Assembly: GCA_035554635.1 (NCBI GenBank)
Contig: DATMIB010000060.1
Location: 1-20,384, forward strand
Direction of reading: 5' to 3'
DNA: 20,384 nucleotides
Source: RPQJ01 sp035554635
GTDB taxonomy: Bacteria > Pseudomonadota > Gammaproteobacteria > Steroidobacterales > Steroidobacteraceae
Part shown: piece by piece, positions 5,417 through 14,268 of the stretch
Layout: each line of letters opens with the position of its first letter
Position numbering within the stretch: position 1 is the stretch's first letter
The notes under the pieces: generated by a model
Databases searched by the model: none
Seen by the model: the letters and a program-made list of their open reading frames with translations, nothing else
Told to the model about the DNA's origin: nothing
Made by a program: the position numbers and the translations under genes

Positions 5417-8356
5417 CTACGTGACCGATTCAGCCGTCTCCGCCTCCTTCTCCGCCGCGGGGATACTGCCCAGCAGCATCGTCTCGAATCTCCCGGCATA
5501 GCGCGCAATTCGCACCGCCTGGTCCGTGCCGTTGATGATGCGACGCGCATTCTCGTAGTCGGCCTTTGCGCCGCCGATGTACGTCGCGAGTCGCTTGCCC
5601 GTGAACGTGCCGTTGCGCATGCCGTACGACATGATCCCGTACGCGACGTCCTTGGACAGCGCGAGGTCGGGGTGGAGCATGAGCCGGTCGCCCATGCCGA
5701 GCCGCCGGCCGACGTCGCGGTAATTGTCGACCCAGGTCAGCTGCACGTAGCCGCGGCCGTAGTACTTGTTGCGGTACTCGTTGCCTTCGTTGTCGCGCAC
5801 GATCACTTCCTTGCCGTAGGCGCGTCGCGCACCGCGGCCGAACTCCTCGATCGGCTGCCAGGTCTCGGCGCACTCGTGCTTGACCGTCGCGAGCATGTAG
5901 GCGGCCCAGCGCAAGTCGGTCACCTCCGTGTCCTGCCGCAGTTGTCGCAGGAGGAACGACAGGCCTTCGTGCTGCGACGCGTTTATCGGCCCGTAGCTGT
6001 ACTCGTACAGGTCGAGCGCACGGGCGATGTCCATTTCCGTGAGCGCGGTCGTCGCCGGGTCGTTGACGAGCAGGCTGCGGATCCAGTCGGGCACGTCGGG
6101 ATTCCAGCGCGCATCGGGCAACGAGTACTTCATCTCGCGGCCCAGCACCGCCCAGGTCAGCGGCCCCACGACGCCGTCGACCAGCGTGCCGCCGAGGCTC
6201 TGGAAGCGACTGACGGCACGTTCGGTCGGCTCATCGAACAAGGGCGACGAGTCGAGCCCGGGCTCGAGTCGCATGGAGGCGTTGAGGCAGGACTTCAGGA
6301 GCCGCACCGACGCGTGCTTGTCCCCGGTGCGCAGCAGGAAACGCTGTGCCGAGGCGGCCTCGGCGCCGCTCGGCTTCACGCCGCCGGCAAATGTCCGCGC
6401 GCCTTCCGGCCCGGTCGGCAGCGCCTGCATCGTGACCGGCGCCTGCAGTTCGGGCCGCGTCACATCGTGCAGCCGCAACAGCAGCTTCGGCTCCGGCAGC
6501 AGCATCGCGGACGGTCCGTGGCCGAAGAGCTGCTGCCCTGCGCCCTTGAGGAACTCCAGCTGCCGGCGCATGCGCTCCCCGTCGAGCACCGACTTGCGCA
6601 CGACGTAGCGCAAGCGGCCGTACGGGTCGAGGATCGCCGTCGCGCCGCCGTAGAAGTGAAACCCGGGCTCGCCGTTGCGCGCCCGCACCGTGCGCCGTTG
6701 CGTGATTTCGGCGACGAGGTCGAACACGATCTGCCCGCTCGGCCCGATGCGACGCGACGAGCGGATCGACTCGACGATCGGCAGGCTCACTTCGTCGCCG
6801 TCGAGCGCGGGGTCGTCCGGGTCGGCAAGGCCGAACTCGGCCTGGTAGCGGCGGTCGGCCGCGAGTCGGCCAAACACGGTGGCCTGACGCTGCATTTCCT
6901 GGACGCTCGCCGGCCGCCCCGGGTCGCCGTTGAACTGCAGCATCGCGAAGCTGAGTGCGGTCTCCTCCGGCAGGTCGCGTTCGGGCGGTCGCCACAGCAA
7001 CGCACGCTCCGACAGGCTCGGCACGTTGCGCGGGTAGATGCGGCGCTTGGCGAACGCGTCGATCCACGCCTCGCGATAGGCGTACTCGTCGTGCGGCACG
7101 ACGTCGAGGTCGGCGCTCAGCACCGCGCGCAGGTACTCGCCAAACGTGATGTCGACCGGGGGGCAATAATCGATCGCGCGGATGCAGATCGTCAGGAACT
7201 GCGACGCGAGCCGGCACGCCCGCTCGGTGAGCAGGTTCGCGAGTACGTCGGGGATCTCGCCTTCGGGCAGCACTCCTGTCCCGCCGGTCGCCAGCCGCAG
7301 CAGCGGCATGGTCCGGCGCTGGTAGATGGTCGTGAACGCCTCGAACACGGCCGCGACGAGCAGTTCGCCGCGATGGTGCGGCTCGGTCGTGTCCTCGTAG
7401 CTGCGACCGCCGTCGCGCACGGCGCTGCGCAGCGAGTCCGCCGCGTCGATCGTCTGCGCGAACTGCACCGCGATGTTGGTGAGCAGCGTCGCCGACGAGA
7501 TCCGCCCGCGCGAGCGGCGGATCGCCTCGCGCACCACGTCGAGGTAGGTGAACCGCTGGAAAATGGCCACGAGGTCGGCGAACGCCTCGTGGAACGCGAG
7601 CACGTCGAGGTTCGACGGGTGCAGAAACTGCGACCGCAAGCCGTCGAGCAGCGCGTGCGACATCTCGTGCACGACGATGTCGTGCGACAGGCACAGCGAA
7701 ACGCGTCCACCCGGCACGTTGCGACCGGCGACCTTGCCGCGCGCGCTGAACACACCGAAGCACAGTTCGCCACGATCACGGTCGTAATACGCATTCTCGA
7801 GTTCACGGACGTTGGACCGGATCCGGAGGCGGCCCGACGGGTTGCGGCCGCTGCGCCGAAAGCCCCAGGCGATGTCTCTCCCCAGGGCCTGCCGGAACGC
7901 GGCGTAGGTCGTCGTGCAGACGGCATACACCATCTGCTGGCGGAAACGCATGTCCTCCGGGCTCGGCAGCCGTCCCTGCTGCATCAGCAGGAACTTGTCG
8001 TCGAGGTCGACCGCCTGCAGCGGTCCGTCTTCGTCGTCGATGATCTCGAGGATGGCACCGCGCGGGCCGCGCGGACCGAACTCGATCGGTTCGTACGGCA
8101 CGTTGACGACCGCGAGCGCGCCATCGCCCAGGGACGCGGCGGGATCGAGTGCATAGATGCGCAGCGGCCGGTACACCGGGTCGCCCGTGCCGCGCTCGTA
8201 CATGCGGCTCGTCGTCGCCTGCGAGACGCGCATGCCGATGCGGAAGTCGACGTCGGGACGGGCGCGGCCGCTGCGCGCGTGTCGCGTCGCCTCCGCCTGG
8301 CCGAACCGGCTCTGCGCCATTGCGGCCGTGGCGAGCGGGGTGTCGGGGGCAGCCAT
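5417..8356 (-). CDS. Gluzincin-like metalloprotease / PG-binding / GH19-like hydrolase fusion
   Basis: This 979-residue protein joins three modules. Residues about 60-460 carry a gluzincin-type zinc site: HEMSH (His230, Glu231, His234) and, 23 residues on, HEAFAD with Glu257 as the probable third ligand, as in thermolysin-like families. Residues about 675-740 form a peptidoglycan-binding type 1 domain (ASVRLLKSCLN to DGVVGPLTWAVLG). Residues about 790-960 are a GH19-like lysozyme/chitinase domain with VKHECAETW (Glu828 probable acid) and the hallmark YYGRGYVQLTW (865-875). There is no signal peptide or membrane segment, so the protein is made in the cytoplasm and would need lysis or a secretion system to reach the wall. 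The linker at about 640-675 holds several basic residues. It starts 15 bp after the metacaspase gene, with GGAGG before the ATG, so the two are an operon. The domain calls are strong; the role is inferred as wall lysis. Confidence 0.85.
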   Translation of the reverse strand: MAAPDTPLATAAMAQSRFGQAEATRHARSGRARPDVDFRIGMRVSQATTSRMYERGTGDPVYRPLRIYALDPAASLGDGALAVVNVPYEPIEFGPRGPRGAILEIIDDEDGPLQAVDLDDKFLLMQQGRLPSPEDMRFRQQMVYAVCTTTYAAFRQALGRDIAWGFRRSGRNPSGRLRIRSNVRELENAYYDRDRGELCFGVFSARGKVAGRNVPGGRVSLCLSHDIVVHEMSHALLDGLRSQFLHPSNLDVLAFHEAFADLVAIFQRFTYLDVVREAIRRSRGRISSATLLTNIAVQFAQTIDAADSLRSAVRDGGRSYEDTTEPHHRGELLVAAVFEAFTTIYQRRTMPLLRLATGGTGVLPEGEIPDVLANLLTERACRLASQFLTICIRAIDYCPPVDITFGEYLRAVLSADLDVVPHDEYAYREAWIDAFAKRRIYPRNVPSLSERALLWRPPERDLPEETALSFAMLQFNGDPGRPASVQEMQRQATVFGRLAADRRYQAEFGLADPDDPALDGDEVSLPIVESIRSSRRIGPSGQIVFDLVAEITQRRTVRARNGEPGFHFYGGATAILDPYGRLRYVVRKSVLDGERMRRQLEFLKGAGQQLFGHGPSAMLLPEPKLLLRLHDVTRPELQAPVTMQALPTGPEGARTFAGGVKPSGAEAASAQRFLLRTGDKHASVRLLKSCLNASMRLEPGLDSSPLFDEPTERAVSRFQSLGGTLVDGVVGPLTWAVLGREMKYSLPDARWNPDVPDWIRSLLVNDPATTALTEMDIARALDLYEYSYGPINASQHEGLSFLLRQLRQDTEVTDLRWAAYMLATVKHECAETWQPIEEFGRGARRAYGKEVIVRDNEGNEYRNKYYGRGYVQLTWVDNYRDVGRRLGMGDRLMLHPDLALSKDVAYGIMSYGMRNGTFTGKRLATYIGGAKADYENARRIINGTDQAVRIARYAGRFETMLLGSIPAAEKEAETAESVT

Positions 8357-8371
8357 CCGCGCGTCCTCCGC

Positions 8372-11300
8372 TCAGGCCAGCGGCTGCAGCAGCGGCAGGT
8401 CGCGCCAGGTGTCGGCGCAGTCGAGCTGTGGCGTCTGCCGCCGGCGCTCGCCGAACTCCTTGAGCAACGCGTCCTGGAACGCACGATGCGTGTAGCCCGC
8501 CGCGGCGGCGCCCAGCAGGCGCGTCGCGTTGCGCGTGAAGTGGCCGTTGCCGCCGCTCTCGAGGGCCTTTTCGGTCGGCGAGCATGCCGAGAACGTGGCC
8601 CAGCGCAACTTGTCGCTGCCGACCAGCGCGCGCGCCCCGGACATCGAGGCCCGGAAGCGCTCGTAGGCCCGCATCCAGGTCTCCCAGTCGTCGGTGGGCT
8701 TGAGGAAGCGCGAGCGTGTGCCCTCCTCTTCCTCGTCCTCGTCGCTGTTGCGGCCGAGCATGCGGGTGATGGTGCCGGAGTGGCAGCAGTCGATGAACGC
8801 CGTGAGGTTCACGCCGTCCGGCAGCTGGTCGAACACCGCGCGCAGGTCGTCGTCGAGCAGGAACGCGCCGTCCTCGAAGTCGATCGGCACGAGCGCCTCT
8901 TCGGTGAAGTCCTCTTCGTCGCCGTCGGTGTCGGGCACCTGCACGCCGTGCCCGGAGTAATGGAACACCAGCACGTCGCCGCGCCGGGAGCCGGCGACGA
9001 GCTCCCGCAGCCGGCGCAGGATCTCGACGTGGGTCGCCGCCTTGTCGGTGAGTGCCGGCATGACCTCGAAGCCGGCCGCGGCGAGCGCCGTGCTCCAGGT
9101 CTCGGTGTCGCGCACGCAGCACTCGAGCCGGTTGCGACCCGGATAGGCGTCGATGCCCACGCACAACGCACGACGGGCACCGGTCTTCGTGCCGGGACGC
9201 ATCGGTTTCGGCGAAGTCGCGGTCGCCTCGGCGGCGGGCCGCGCAGCGGCGACCCCGGCAGCGCTCGCGCCCGTGCTTGCGGACGCGCCACCGGCAATGC
9301 CGAGCACCAGCGGTGCGCCGCCGAGTGCCGAGAGGTCGACGCCCTCGAGCCACTCGTCGGCGATCGGCCAGTCGTCGGCGAAGGCGCGCGCCCCGCCCGC
9401 GGGATAGCGTTCGCGCGCCTGCGGCTGCCCCAGCACGTTCGCGGCGACGCTGTTCATGGTCGCCGCGTCGTCGTCGAAACCGCCGTGCGTCGTCGCCTGG
9501 CTCGACGATTGCCCATCGCCGGCCTCCGTCACCGACCAGACGACGCGTCCGGGCGCACCGCTCGCCCCGTTGAGGCCGAACAACGCCGCGGTGGCGCTGT
9601 CGGCCCGCAACGACAGGTCGAGCCCGAGCACGGGCGTGCGTCGCTCCGGCTCGAGGGCGTGGTGAATCAGGTACAGCAGCGATTTGCGATAGACGCGGAT
9701 GCAGCTGTCATCCTCCTCGAACGACTTTTTCATCGTGTAGAGGATGGCCTGCGACGCGGCCTGCCCCGGGCCGATGCGCGCGGCAAGCCGCGCCGTGAAG
9801 TCGGGGATCGTGATCGCCGGCGCGAGGAACTGCAGGCTCCTGAAGGCCGGCACGCCGGCGTCGACCGCCATCGGCACGAACCAGGAATGAAAGATCGATC
9901 CGGCACTGTGGCCGACCGCGTGGAACTCGAGCGGCCGGCGATTGCCGCGGCCCGCACCGTCGTCGGCAAGTTCGCGCAGCCGCTGCGCCAGGTAGGTCGC
10001 GCCGCCGCTCGCGGCATTGGCGAGTGCGGCGTTCTGCTTCATCGCGCCCCAGACGTGCACGCCGCCGAGCGCGCGAACGCCCTCCTGCACGAGCGGGTCG
10101 GTCGTGAAGTCGAACAGGTCGCGCGTGCCGAGGCCGGGTATGCGGCGCGCCACTGCTTCGAGGATGCTGCGCAAGGCGTCGAACAGGCCCGTCTCCCAGA
10201 CGAAGTAGATCGGATAGACGCCGTTGCGCTTCCACCAGTCGACGTGCTTGCGCGCGATCTGCAGGCCGAGACGCTCGCCGACGAGGCCGCCGTGGGCCCA
10301 GACCACGATGCGGCCGGGCTCGCGCTTCGGCAGGCCCGCGAGCCACGCGGGGATGTGCTCGCGCACGATCGCATCGACGTCCGCGGTCGTGGTGGAGTAC
10401 ATCCCGCTGGCCTTGAAGACGCCCTCGCTCAGGTTCACGACGTGCGGGCGCAGTGCCTCGAGTTCGCCCGGCTCCAGTGCCTGCGAGCCGCCCCGGGTGC
10501 GCAAGCCTCGGCGACGGCCGTCGCTCGTCAGCGCGGCCAGTGCCTGGTCGCGAAACGCATCGAGGACCCGGGCAATCTCGACTGTGGACTGCTGCCCGAA
10601 CTCCCGTGTCACCGAAGTCGCGCGGGGCTCGAGCCACTCGAGCAGTTGCGCCCCGGTGCGCGGATCGGCGAAGAATTCCGTGTGGACGATGCCGTCTTCC
10701 GGGCCGAACAGCAGCCGGCGCGCATCGCTGATCGGGAAGCCCCCGGCGCCGTTGCGGGCGAACACGCCGTCGTGCGGCACCACGAGGTCGTTGGCCGCGT
10801 TTTCAAAGACCCGATCGACGGCGAGGTCCTCGACGCGTCGCCAGTTGATGAACGGCGTGCCGTCCTTCGGTTCGAAGTCGGAGGCGATTGCGTAGTAGTC
10901 CGGTGCCCGCCCGCCGGCCACGTTGAGCGCTTTCAGGAAGGCGCCGCGCGGGTTCATCGCGCGCAGGCCTTCGAGGTCGTTGAGCAGGCTGTGGCCGAGC
11001 GCCTTGACGGCCACGACGAGCGCGTCGACAACCTTGCGTGCGGGCCCCTGCGGGATGAACCGGGCGATGGTCGTGTAGCGGTCGAGCAGCTCGATCATGT
11101 GCTCGTCGTCGGCGAGCACCGTGCCGGCGTTGACCGCACCGACGAACACGATCCGGCGCACCGTGAGCTTCTGCTCGAGTTCCCCGAGCGCGGCGATCTG
11201 GCGCGCGACCAGCCCGCCCCGACTGTGGCAGACGATGTCGATGTCGAGCTTCACGCCGGACGGGACGTCGGCCAGGAAGGCGATCGCGTTCTCACGCGGG

Positions 11301-12115
11301 TCGGCAGTCAGCGTCGCGTGGTTGAACGCGAACAGACGCCCACCGTAGCGTTGCGCGAGCTCGGCCATCACTTCACGCGGCAACGCGCTGAACGCGCCGC
11401 AGGTGCTGAACGTGCCGTGCACGAACAGCAACGCACGGCCTTGCGCGATACGCCTCCAGCCCGCGTCGTCGAGCGGCGGGAAGTCCTTGTCGTCGGTCTG
11501 GTAGTCGGCGGGCTCGTACGTGCGCGTGAACGTCGGCCGGTTCTTCGCTTCCCACTTCTTGGCAAAGCCGTGGACGATGGGGCCGAGGATCGCGTCGGTG
11601 ACCTTGAAGAAGAACGCCTTGATCTTCTTGCCGACGGCCGCGGCGTCTGCGGCGAGCCCGCGGGCAGCGGTCGCCGGGACCGGGCTCTCGAGCGGGATCG
11701 TGAAGCGCAGCGAACCCACGAAGCCACGTGTGCCCACTGCTTCGCCGGCCTGCTCGGCATTGTCGGGGACGACCCACGACAGCTCGCCGGTCGCGGTGTC
11801 TTCGAGGAGCAGCACGCAGGACTCGTCGTCGGCGACGGTGACGTCCAGCGTGGCGGTCGTTGGCGGTGGCTCGCTCTCCCCCGCTTCGAGCGCACGGTCC
11901 CTGGGGGCCGCGACCGGTGCCGCCGGCAGCACGATGACCTTGTCGAGCCGCAGCCCGGCGTCCTCGAGCGCGGAGTCGATGTCGTTCGCCAGCGCGCGCG
12001 TCCCGGCGCCGCCGGGCTCGTCCCTGACCGTTCCGCGCAGGTTCGAGGTGTAGAGCGTGTAGCGATCGCCAAGCGCGGTGCGTCCCTGTCCCTCGGGCAA
12101 CGAATACTCCGCCAT
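8372..12115 (-). CDS. Tandem alpha/beta-hydrolase - type I metacaspase fusion
   Basis: This 1247-residue protein has a poorly recognised N-terminal part (1-220). A first alpha/beta-hydrolase domain (about 225-490) follows, with FVHGTFS, nucleophile Ser298 in CHSRGG, and candidate Asp443 (NDLVVP) and His478 (GIVHTE). A second hydrolase-like domain (about 600-830) has VVWAHGGL and Ser737 in GHSAGS. After a low-complexity Ala/Gly/Ser/Pro linker (940-978) comes a metacaspase domain (980-1247). It has His1056 in YSGHG, the acidic signature PDTDGDEED, and Cys1111 in DCCHSG; the last two resemble type I metacaspases, which cut after Arg or Lys. An acidic loop (1124-1131) follows, then a p10-like part with FSACSP and GHFTRN. 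The ATG at 12115 has AGGAGGG at ideal spacing. No signal peptide or membrane segment is seen. It is the first gene of a two-gene operon with the wall-lytic protein. Possible roles are programmed death, defence or effector activation; this is inference. Confidence 0.88.
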   Translation of the reverse strand: MAEYSLPEGQGRTALGDRYTLYTSNLRGTVRDEPGGAGTRALANDIDSALEDAGLRLDKVIVLPAAPVAAPRDRALEAGESEPPPTTATLDVTVADDESCVLLLEDTATGELSWVVPDNAEQAGEAVGTRGFVGSLRFTIPLESPVPATAARGLAADAAAVGKKIKAFFFKVTDAILGPIVHGFAKKWEAKNRPTFTRTYEPADYQTDDKDFPPLDDAGWRRIAQGRALLFVHGTFSTCGAFSALPREVMAELAQRYGGRLFAFNHATLTADPRENAIAFLADVPSGVKLDIDIVCHSRGGLVARQIAALGELEQKLTVRRIVFVGAVNAGTVLADDEHMIELLDRYTTIARFIPQGPARKVVDALVVAVKALGHSLLNDLEGLRAMNPRGAFLKALNVAGGRAPDYYAIASDFEPKDGTPFINWRRVEDLAVDRVFENAANDLVVPHDGVFARNGAGGFPISDARRLLFGPEDGIVHTEFFADPRTGAQLLEWLEPRATSVTREFGQQSTVEIARVLDAFRDQALAALTSDGRRRGLRTRGGSQALEPGELEALRPHVVNLSEGVFKASGMYSTTTADVDAIVREHIPAWLAGLPKREPGRIVVWAHGGLVGERLGLQIARKHVDWWKRNGVYPIYFVWETGLFDALRSILEAVARRIPGLGTRDLFDFTTDPLVQEGVRALGGVHVWGAMKQNAALANAASGGATYLAQRLRELADDGAGRGNRRPLEFHAVGHSAGSIFHSWFVPMAVDAGVPAFRSLQFLAPAITIPDFTARLAARIGPGQAASQAILYTMKKSFEEDDSCIRVYRKSLLYLIHHALEPERRTPVLGLDLSLRADSATAALFGLNGASGAPGRVVWSVTEAGDGQSSSQATTHGGFDDDAATMNSVAANVLGQPQARERYPAGGARAFADDWPIADEWLEGVDLSALGGAPLVLGIAGGASASTGASAAGVAAARPAAEATATSPKPMRPGTKTGARRALCVGIDAYPGRNRLECCVRDTETWSTALAAAGFEVMPALTDKAATHVEILRRLRELVAGSRRGDVLVFHYSGHGVQVPDTDGDEEDFTEEALVPIDFEDGAFLLDDDLRAVFDQLPDGVNLTAFIDCCHSGTITRMLGRNSDEDEEEEGTRSRFLKPTDDWETWMRAYERFRASMSGARALVGSDKLRWATFSACSPTEKALESGGNGHFTRNATRLLGAAAAGYTHRAFQDALLKEFGERRRQTPQLDCADTWRDLPLLQPLA

Positions 12116-12525
12116 CTCGATCCCTCCTCTGGACTCGCCCGTCACTATCGGGAGGCCGGGCAGGCACGCGACTCAGTGGTGCCGCGCAAGGGGTACGACG
12201 CACGGTATGCATGCCGCCCGTGGCGACATCCCGTCGCCATCGGCGTCGACACGAGCCTGGGCTGAAGCTGTGTTCCCCGGATTCCCTGACGTTGGTTCTC
12301 GCTTCCTGCGAACGTTCGTCTTGTGGAACTGCAGTGAACGCTTACGCGCGTTCCGCTGGCTTGTCAACATCCGGCATCGGCCGGTCACGAAGTGTGCAAA
12401 CGCCGTGTGCGGCATTCTCCTACGCCCGTGTCCTGCCCCCGACATTTGACGACGCGCCGCGGGCCGCGACAGCATGCTTGCGCCGCGCCCGGCGCGGACA
12501 GGTTGCGTTCACGCGGAGCCACAGC
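12116..12525. other. Divergent intergenic region upstream of the metacaspase operon
   Basis: About 410 bp separate the metacaspase start from the preferred start of the beta-helix protein. Base composition is less GC-rich than the flanks between about 12270 and 12420, and the frames open here read like non-coding sequence. A perfect 10-bp palindrome CGAACGTTCG lies at 12309-12318. A TTGTCA string at 12361-12366 resembles a -35 box on the plus strand but has no good -10 partner. Promoters for both transcription units are expected here, but none is convincing by eye. Confidence 0.35.
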
Positions 12526-14265
12526 TTGCGACCCGTCGCCACAGCGTCAACGGCGTCGATCGAGCCGGCCGCCGGTCGGGCCCCGGCCGTGCGCCGCTTC
12601 ACGTCGCTGCCGCCGCGCAACCCGCTCGTGCCCGGCATGCTGTCGGTCGCGTTGCATGTCGCACTCGCCGTCGGGTTGCTGCACGCCCTCGACCTGCAGT
12701 TCTACGCGCGTGCGGATTCAGGCCGCGAGCCCGGCGACCCGGTCATGCTTTCGAACTGGGTGCGCGACAGCTCGATCCACGAAGTGGCGCGCTCGGACAT
12801 GGACTCGACACGGCTCGTGACCCGCGACGCCCACGCACAGCCGCCCCGCATCGTGGTCGATCGCGTGCCGGTGCCCGATGCGGGCGACGTGGCGCCCGCC
12901 GAGATCGAATCGCCCGAGTCGCTGGACGCACTCACGCTGGCCGCCGAGGCCGACGAAGTGGGTTCGCTGGACCTGCAACCGATGCTCACCGTGCCGCTGG
13001 ACCTCGAGCCGAGCCTGGCCGGCGCGATACCATTGCGACGCTCGCGCGAGGTCGAACCGGACTTGCAGGCCGAACTCATGCAGCGCGTGACCAGGGCCGC
13101 GCCAGCCCTGATCAAGGCCGGTCGCACCGAGCTAAACTGGGAGCAGGACGGCCAGCCCTATCGAGCCGTGCTGACGCGTGAGCCCGGCGCCGACGCGATG
13201 GACCTCGAGCGCGTCCGGGTCGACATCACGACCGAAAGTCCCAGTGGCACGAGCCTGCAGACGCGGTTGACGCTCAAACGGCTCGCCTACTCGCACTTCA
13301 CGCAGATCGTCGACCAGTGGGACCCGATGGTCGAGCTGCACGACGACGAGATCATCGGCCGTTTTCACAGCAACTCGTCGTTCCTCGTGTCGGCCGACCG
13401 CGAAGCGGCGCCGCGGATTTCCGGCACGGCGTCGACGACGGCCGGCGGCCTGGACCGCGGCCCGGAGCAGCGTACACGCGAGCCGCGCATCGAGGCGTTT
13501 GAAGGCGGCTTCGAAACCGGCGCCAGGCGCATCGAGTTGCCTCGACGTGCACCGCAGCCCGAACCGGCTGCCGCCGACCCGGACGCCTACGTGCGTCGCT
13601 TCGACTACGACACGCGTCTGACGTTTCATCGCGACGGCAGCTACACCTGGGAGGCAGTCGGCACCGGCGTCTCCGCGCAGGAGTCCTATCCGCTCGACCG
13701 CCCGGCCTTCCTGGTCGGCGCGCCGGGTGTGATGCTGCGCGTCAAGGGCACGATCAGCGGGACGGTGCTGGTCTATGCGAACTGGGCCATCGTCGTCGAA
13801 GGCGACCTGCGCTACGCCGACGATCCGCGCGTGTCGCCCGATTCCGCGGACTACCTGGGCCTCGTGTCCAACAACTACGTCCAGATCGCGAGGCCCGAGA
13901 TGACTGGCCCGGGCGACCTGCAGATCGATGCCGCAATCTTCGCGCGCAAGGAATTCGTCGTCCGCGACATCGACGCGGCGCGCGCCGGCACGCTGTCGAT
14001 CTACGGCAGCCTGACCTCCGGCACGATGTCGGCGACCGAGCCGCGCTATGCGACTCGCATCGAGTTCGACCCCCGGCTCGCCCGTGTACGGCTGCCGAGC
14101 TTCCCTTCCACGGACCGTTACGAACTCGACCAGTGGAATGCCGAGTGGACCGAGGTCGCGACCGTCGATGCAGGTGCTGACGAAACGCCGGCCGGGGTCG
14201 TGACGGCCACCGTCCCGCAGGATTCGTCGCGGGAGACGGCCACCTGGCGGCGCCCGCCGCCCTGA
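12526..14265 (+). CDS. Membrane-anchored protein with DUF4900-like beta-helix domain
   Basis: The start is uncertain. The frame is open from an ATG at 12211, but its first third is Arg- and Cys-rich and non-coding in character. A TTG at 12526 has GGAG seven bases upstream and is preferred; GTG 12589 and ATG 12637 are alternatives. From 12526 the protein has 579 residues: a short basic cytoplasmic tail, one membrane segment (about 38-60, MLSVALHVALAVGLLHALDL) and a large periplasmic part. Residues about 395-530 resemble the DUF4900 domain of pilus-associated proteins: repeated strands such as GTISGTVLVYANWAIVVEGD, DLRYADD, LGLVSNNYV, DLQIDAAIFA, GTLSIYGSL and a Tyr/Phe-DPRL ending. This suggests a right-handed beta-helix surface or pilus-related protein. 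The middle (100-390) is not recognised. No pilin genes are nearby. Its stop is 3 bp from the convergent ADH stop. Confidence 0.7.
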   Translation: MRPVATASTASIEPAAGRAPAVRRFTSLPPRNPLVPGMLSVALHVALAVGLLHALDLQFYARADSGREPGDPVMLSNWVRDSSIHEVARSDMDSTRLVTRDAHAQPPRIVVDRVPVPDAGDVAPAEIESPESLDALTLAAEADEVGSLDLQPMLTVPLDLEPSLAGAIPLRRSREVEPDLQAELMQRVTRAAPALIKAGRTELNWEQDGQPYRAVLTREPGADAMDLERVRVDITTESPSGTSLQTRLTLKRLAYSHFTQIVDQWDPMVELHDDEIIGRFHSNSSFLVSADREAAPRISGTASTTAGGLDRGPEQRTREPRIEAFEGGFETGARRIELPRRAPQPEPAAADPDAYVRRFDYDTRLTFHRDGSYTWEAVGTGVSAQESYPLDRPAFLVGAPGVMLRVKGTISGTVLVYANWAIVVEGDLRYADDPRVSPDSADYLGLVSNNYVQIARPEMTGPGDLQIDAAIFARKEFVVRDIDAARAGTLSIYGSLTSGTMSATEPRYATRIEFDPRLARVRLPSFPSTDRYELDQWNAEWTEVATVDAGADETPAGVVTATVPQDSSRETATWRRPPP

Positions 14266-14268
14266 CGC

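Noticed and set aside
5672..12265. A 2197-codon open frame on the plus strand opposite the metacaspase and GH19 genes
   Set aside because: It is antisense to two genes with clear domains and catalytic motifs, is composed of Arg, Val, Ala, Glu and His in a low-complexity way, and arises from strong third-position GC bias. No domain can be recognised in it.
12211..12525. N-terminal extension of the beta-helix protein from the ATG at 12211
   Set aside because: The translated stretch is rich in Arg, Ser and Cys, the DNA is less GC-biased than the gene body, and no ribosome site precedes the ATG. The membrane segment would then lie 140 residues in.
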